Positions 26,602 through 27,412 of a stretch of 27,412 nt of DNA are shown one piece after another; within the stretch, counting starts at the first letter, position 1; every line of letters starts with the position of its first letter. The DNA lies in contig JBFGDZ010000025.1 of assembly GCA_041580375.1 (NCBI GenBank), positions 1-27,412 on the forward strand, read 5' to 3'. The notes under the pieces were generated by a model. The model did no database searches. It had not been told where the DNA came from and worked only from the letters and a program-made list of their open reading frames with translations. This DNA is from JAPUIN01 sp041580375 (GTDB lineage: Bacteria; Acidobacteriota; Polarisedimenticolia; Gp22-AA2). The position numbers and the translations under genes were made by a program.

Positions 26602-27383
26602 GCGAGGCGGGATCGATCCACCCGACGGCCCAGGTCGACGCCTCGGCCCGCATCGGTCCGGGCACGACGATCGGCGCGTTCAGCATCATCGGCGCGGATG
26701 TCACCCTGGGCGAGGGGTGCGTCGTCATGCCTCATGCCGTGGTGTGGGGCCCGTCCACGCTGGGCGGCCGCAACCGCATCTTCCCCTTCGCCTGCATCGG
26801 GATGGAACCCCAGGATCTCAAGTTCCGGGGCGAGAGGACGACGCTCGAGATCGGAGACGACAACTCATTCCGGGAAGGAGTGACCGTGCACCGAGGCACG
26901 TCGGGCGGGGGAGGCGTCACCCGCATCGGCTCGCATAACCTTCTGATGGCGGGCACGCACATCGCCCACGACTGCCGCGTCGGCGACCGGGTCATCTTCG
27001 CCAACGCCGCCACCCTCGCGGGCCACGTGACGATCGAGGGCGGAGCCACGATCGGCGCGTTCTCGGGAGTGCACCAGTTCTGTCGCATCGGAGAGCATGC
27101 ATACATCGGCGGGTACTCCGTCATCACGCAGGACGCGCTGCCGTACGTCCTCACGGTTGGAAACCGCGCCCGCAGCTACGGCATCAACGTCGTCGGTCTC
27201 GAGCGCAAGCAATTCGCGCCGGAGGCGATCCGGGATCTGAAGCGGGCCTATCGCATCCTGTTCCGATCCCACCTCACCCAGGAGGAGGCCCTCGAGAGGG
27301 TGCGTGACGAGATCGCGGATCGCCCCGAGGTCAAGGTCCTGACCGAATTCATCCGGGTCAGTCGGCGGGGGGTGATCCGCTGA
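26598..27383 (+). CDS. lpxA: acyl-ACP-UDP-N-acetylglucosamine O-acyltransferase LpxA
   Basis: A 261-residue left-handed beta-helix acyltransferase, the usual length. Hexapeptide repeats run from IHPTAQVDASARIGPG to ~185. The block LLMAGTHIAHDCRVG contains the catalytic histidine, and ATLAGHVTIEGGATIGAFSG is typical. The C-terminal helical domain is complete (LKRAYRILFRSHLTQEEALE). It adds the first hydroxyacyl chain to UDP-GlcNAc, starting lipid A synthesis in the cytoplasm. The GTG start overlaps the fabZ stop. Only 29 bases follow, so the next gene of the cluster is not identifiable here; a GTG at 27404 could be its start. Confidence 0.96.
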   Translation: MSEAGSIHPTAQVDASARIGPGTTIGAFSIIGADVTLGEGCVVMPHAVVWGPSTLGGRNRIFPFACIGMEPQDLKFRGERTTLEIGDDNSFREGVTVHRGTSGGGGVTRIGSHNLLMAGTHIAHDCRVGDRVIFANAATLAGHVTIEGGATIGAFSGVHQFCRIGEHAYIGGYSVITQDALPYVLTVGNRARSYGINVVGLERKQFAPEAIRDLKRAYRILFRSHLTQEEALERVRDEIADRPEVKVLTEFIRVSRRGVIR

Positions 27384-27412
27384 AGACCGGGGCCGGCCGG
27401 GCGGTGCGCGTG

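Noticed and set aside
27404..27412. Start of a further gene (GTG CGC GTG)
   Set aside because: Only three codons are present before the window ends, so neither the frame nor a product can be supported.

Overview
This window is high-GC DNA (roughly two-thirds G+C, strong G/C preference at third positions) from a Gram-negative, LPS-making bacterium. The best guess is an Acidobacteriota member or a close relative. The reasons are the Acidobacteria-type VWFA-related secreted protein at 14407-16488, the lolC-lolD / bamA-ompH-lpxD-fabZ-lpxA envelope cluster, and the general codon use. This is inference from gene content, because no rRNA is present. Twenty-three protein genes are called, two of them of unknown function. 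I see no tRNA, rRNA, CRISPR array, insertion sequence or integrase. No gene-free stretch exceeds 300 bases; the largest are 183-410 and 6952-7162.

Left arm (1-6951, all minus strand). From right to left it holds prkA, a yeaH/DUF444 gene, spoVR, and a protein that fuses a MinD/ParA-type ATPase, a J-like domain and a RodZ-like helix-turn-helix. The fusion gene overlaps the spoVR stop codon. A sigma-70-type promoter with an inverted repeat over its -35 drives prkA. A short GC hairpin plus seven T's lies between prkA and yeaH. The 5' part of a glutamate-cysteine ligase-like gene runs off the left edge.

Middle (7122-14375, plus strand). Two consecutive GGDEF-PilZ proteins (one degenerate, one with AGEEF) are followed by tsaB and rimI. 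Then comes a DUF465 small protein with its own promoter. Next are psd and pssA for phosphatidylethanolamine synthesis, an aspartate-semialdehyde-dehydrogenase-like protein that lacks the catalytic Cys, and a secreted coiled-coil/beta-domain protein of unknown function. The VWFA-related protein is convergent on the minus strand.

Right arm (16584-27412, plus strand). This is an envelope biogenesis block: lolC/E-type permease, lolD ATPase, a ClpC-type unfoldase, bamA, ompH/skp, lpxD, fabZ and lpxA. Together these handle lipoprotein release, outer-membrane protein folding and chaperoning, and the early lipid A acylation steps.

The most unusual observations are: (i) BamA with about ten Asp/Asn-Gly calcium-binding-like repeats and four cysteines inserted where extracellular loop 6 should be, plus a charged coiled insert in POTRA3; (ii) the ATPase-J-HTH fusion translationally coupled to the PrkA/YeaH/SpoVR stress module; (iii) the apparent ASADH pseudoenzyme beside the phospholipid genes.
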